Positions 34,056 to 34,278 of a stretch of 34,278 nucleotides of DNA are shown piece by piece (the first letter of the stretch is position 1; each line of letters starts with the position of its first letter). The stretch lies in the NCBI RefSeq assembly GCF_024721015.1, contig NZ_JANAIF010000042.1, positions 1 to 34,278 on the forward strand. Direction: 5' to 3'. The translations under genes were made by a program, and so were the position numbers. The notes under the pieces are model-generated. The model was given only the letters and a program-made list of their open reading frames with translations. It ran no database searches and was not told the DNA's origin. The stretch comes from Xenorhabdus bovienii. GTDB taxonomy: Bacteria > Pseudomonadota > Gammaproteobacteria > Enterobacterales > Enterobacteriaceae.

Positions 34056-34278
34056 TCAACCAACAACAGGTTCAGATGATTAAGAAAAATAAAAATAAGT
34101 AATTTATATGAGTTTTGTTGATTATTTTTAGACTGCAATATCAACGATAGAAAAGAATAATGATTTTATTGGAAATAAAACTCACGAAAATAAAGGGAAC
34201 TTAACCAGGGGTTACGCATGAAATTTTAGTCGGCTAAAATTGATTAAATAACAGTGCTTCCATATAACCGTTATCCCA
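34056..34278. other. Right flank, AT-rich, no gene recognised
   Basis: I see no supported coding sequence to the window end. An 8-bp palindrome with a TCGG loop (AATTTTAG 34222-34229, CTAAAATT 34234-34241) is the only notable structure; it could be a weak terminator or a half-site. The stretch between hipB and the recombinase remnant (33773-33869) is likewise empty. Confidence 0.4.

Noticed and set aside
1..34278. CRISPR array or complete phage/defence system
   Set aside because: No regularly spaced repeat series, no cas genes and no run of phage structural genes are present; only fragments lie beside the tRNA.

Overview
The window is a stretch of AT-rich enterobacterial chromosome. Gene content and order follow Escherichia coli closely in several blocks: sbcB next to plaP; lysP-yeiE-yeiH-nfo; yeiP-lpxT-mepS; and yejG-bcr-rsuA-radD-rplY-yejK-yejL-yejM-tRNA-Pro. 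Protein divergence, low G+C and lineage-specific insertions suggest a member of the Morganellaceae, most likely Xenorhabdus or Photorhabdus. The genus is an inference that cannot be proven from the window.

Layout. (1) 1-5.2 kb: exonuclease I (sbcB, TTG start), quinone-linked D-lactate dehydrogenase (dld) and putrescine importer plaP. The plaP gene has a long leader carrying a small overlapping ORF. (2) 5.9-11.1 kb: an iron-uptake locus on the minus strand (binding protein, permease, ATPase, TonB-dependent receptor). Its promoter overlaps a Fur-like site. (3) 11.3-19.7 kb: lysP, yeiE, yeiH and nfo, then an orphan fruK that still has a Cra-type operator but no fruB or fruA beside it. A Nudix hydrolase, the tryptophan permease mtr and the EF-P-like factor yeiP follow. 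(4) 19.8-20.7 kb: two small secreted proteins that look like shortened pilin domains. (5) 21.2-31.6 kb: envelope and housekeeping genes lpxT, mepS, yejG, bcr, rsuA, radD, rplY, yejK, yejL and yejM. The E. coli rtn/yejABEF genes are absent between mepS and yejG/bcr; an AT-rich spacer holds an ORF scrap. (6) 31.7 kb to the end: tRNA-Pro(GGG) followed by a decayed mobile region. This region has paired arm-like repeats, a lone IS3-family end, a protein with a DUF1902/HicB-like tail, an IS982-family transposase remnant, a palindrome resembling an IS200/IS605 end, an intact hipB-like regulator whose hipA partner is cut after about 25 codons, and a fragment of a FimB-like recombinase.

No complete new system is evident. 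The most informative points are the collapsed fructose operon that kept its Cra-controlled promoter, the paired mini-pilin proteins, the plaP leader ORF, the DUF1902 fusion protein and the layered scars beside tRNA-Pro. All functional calls rest on reading the translated sequence and recalled family features; no database search was run.
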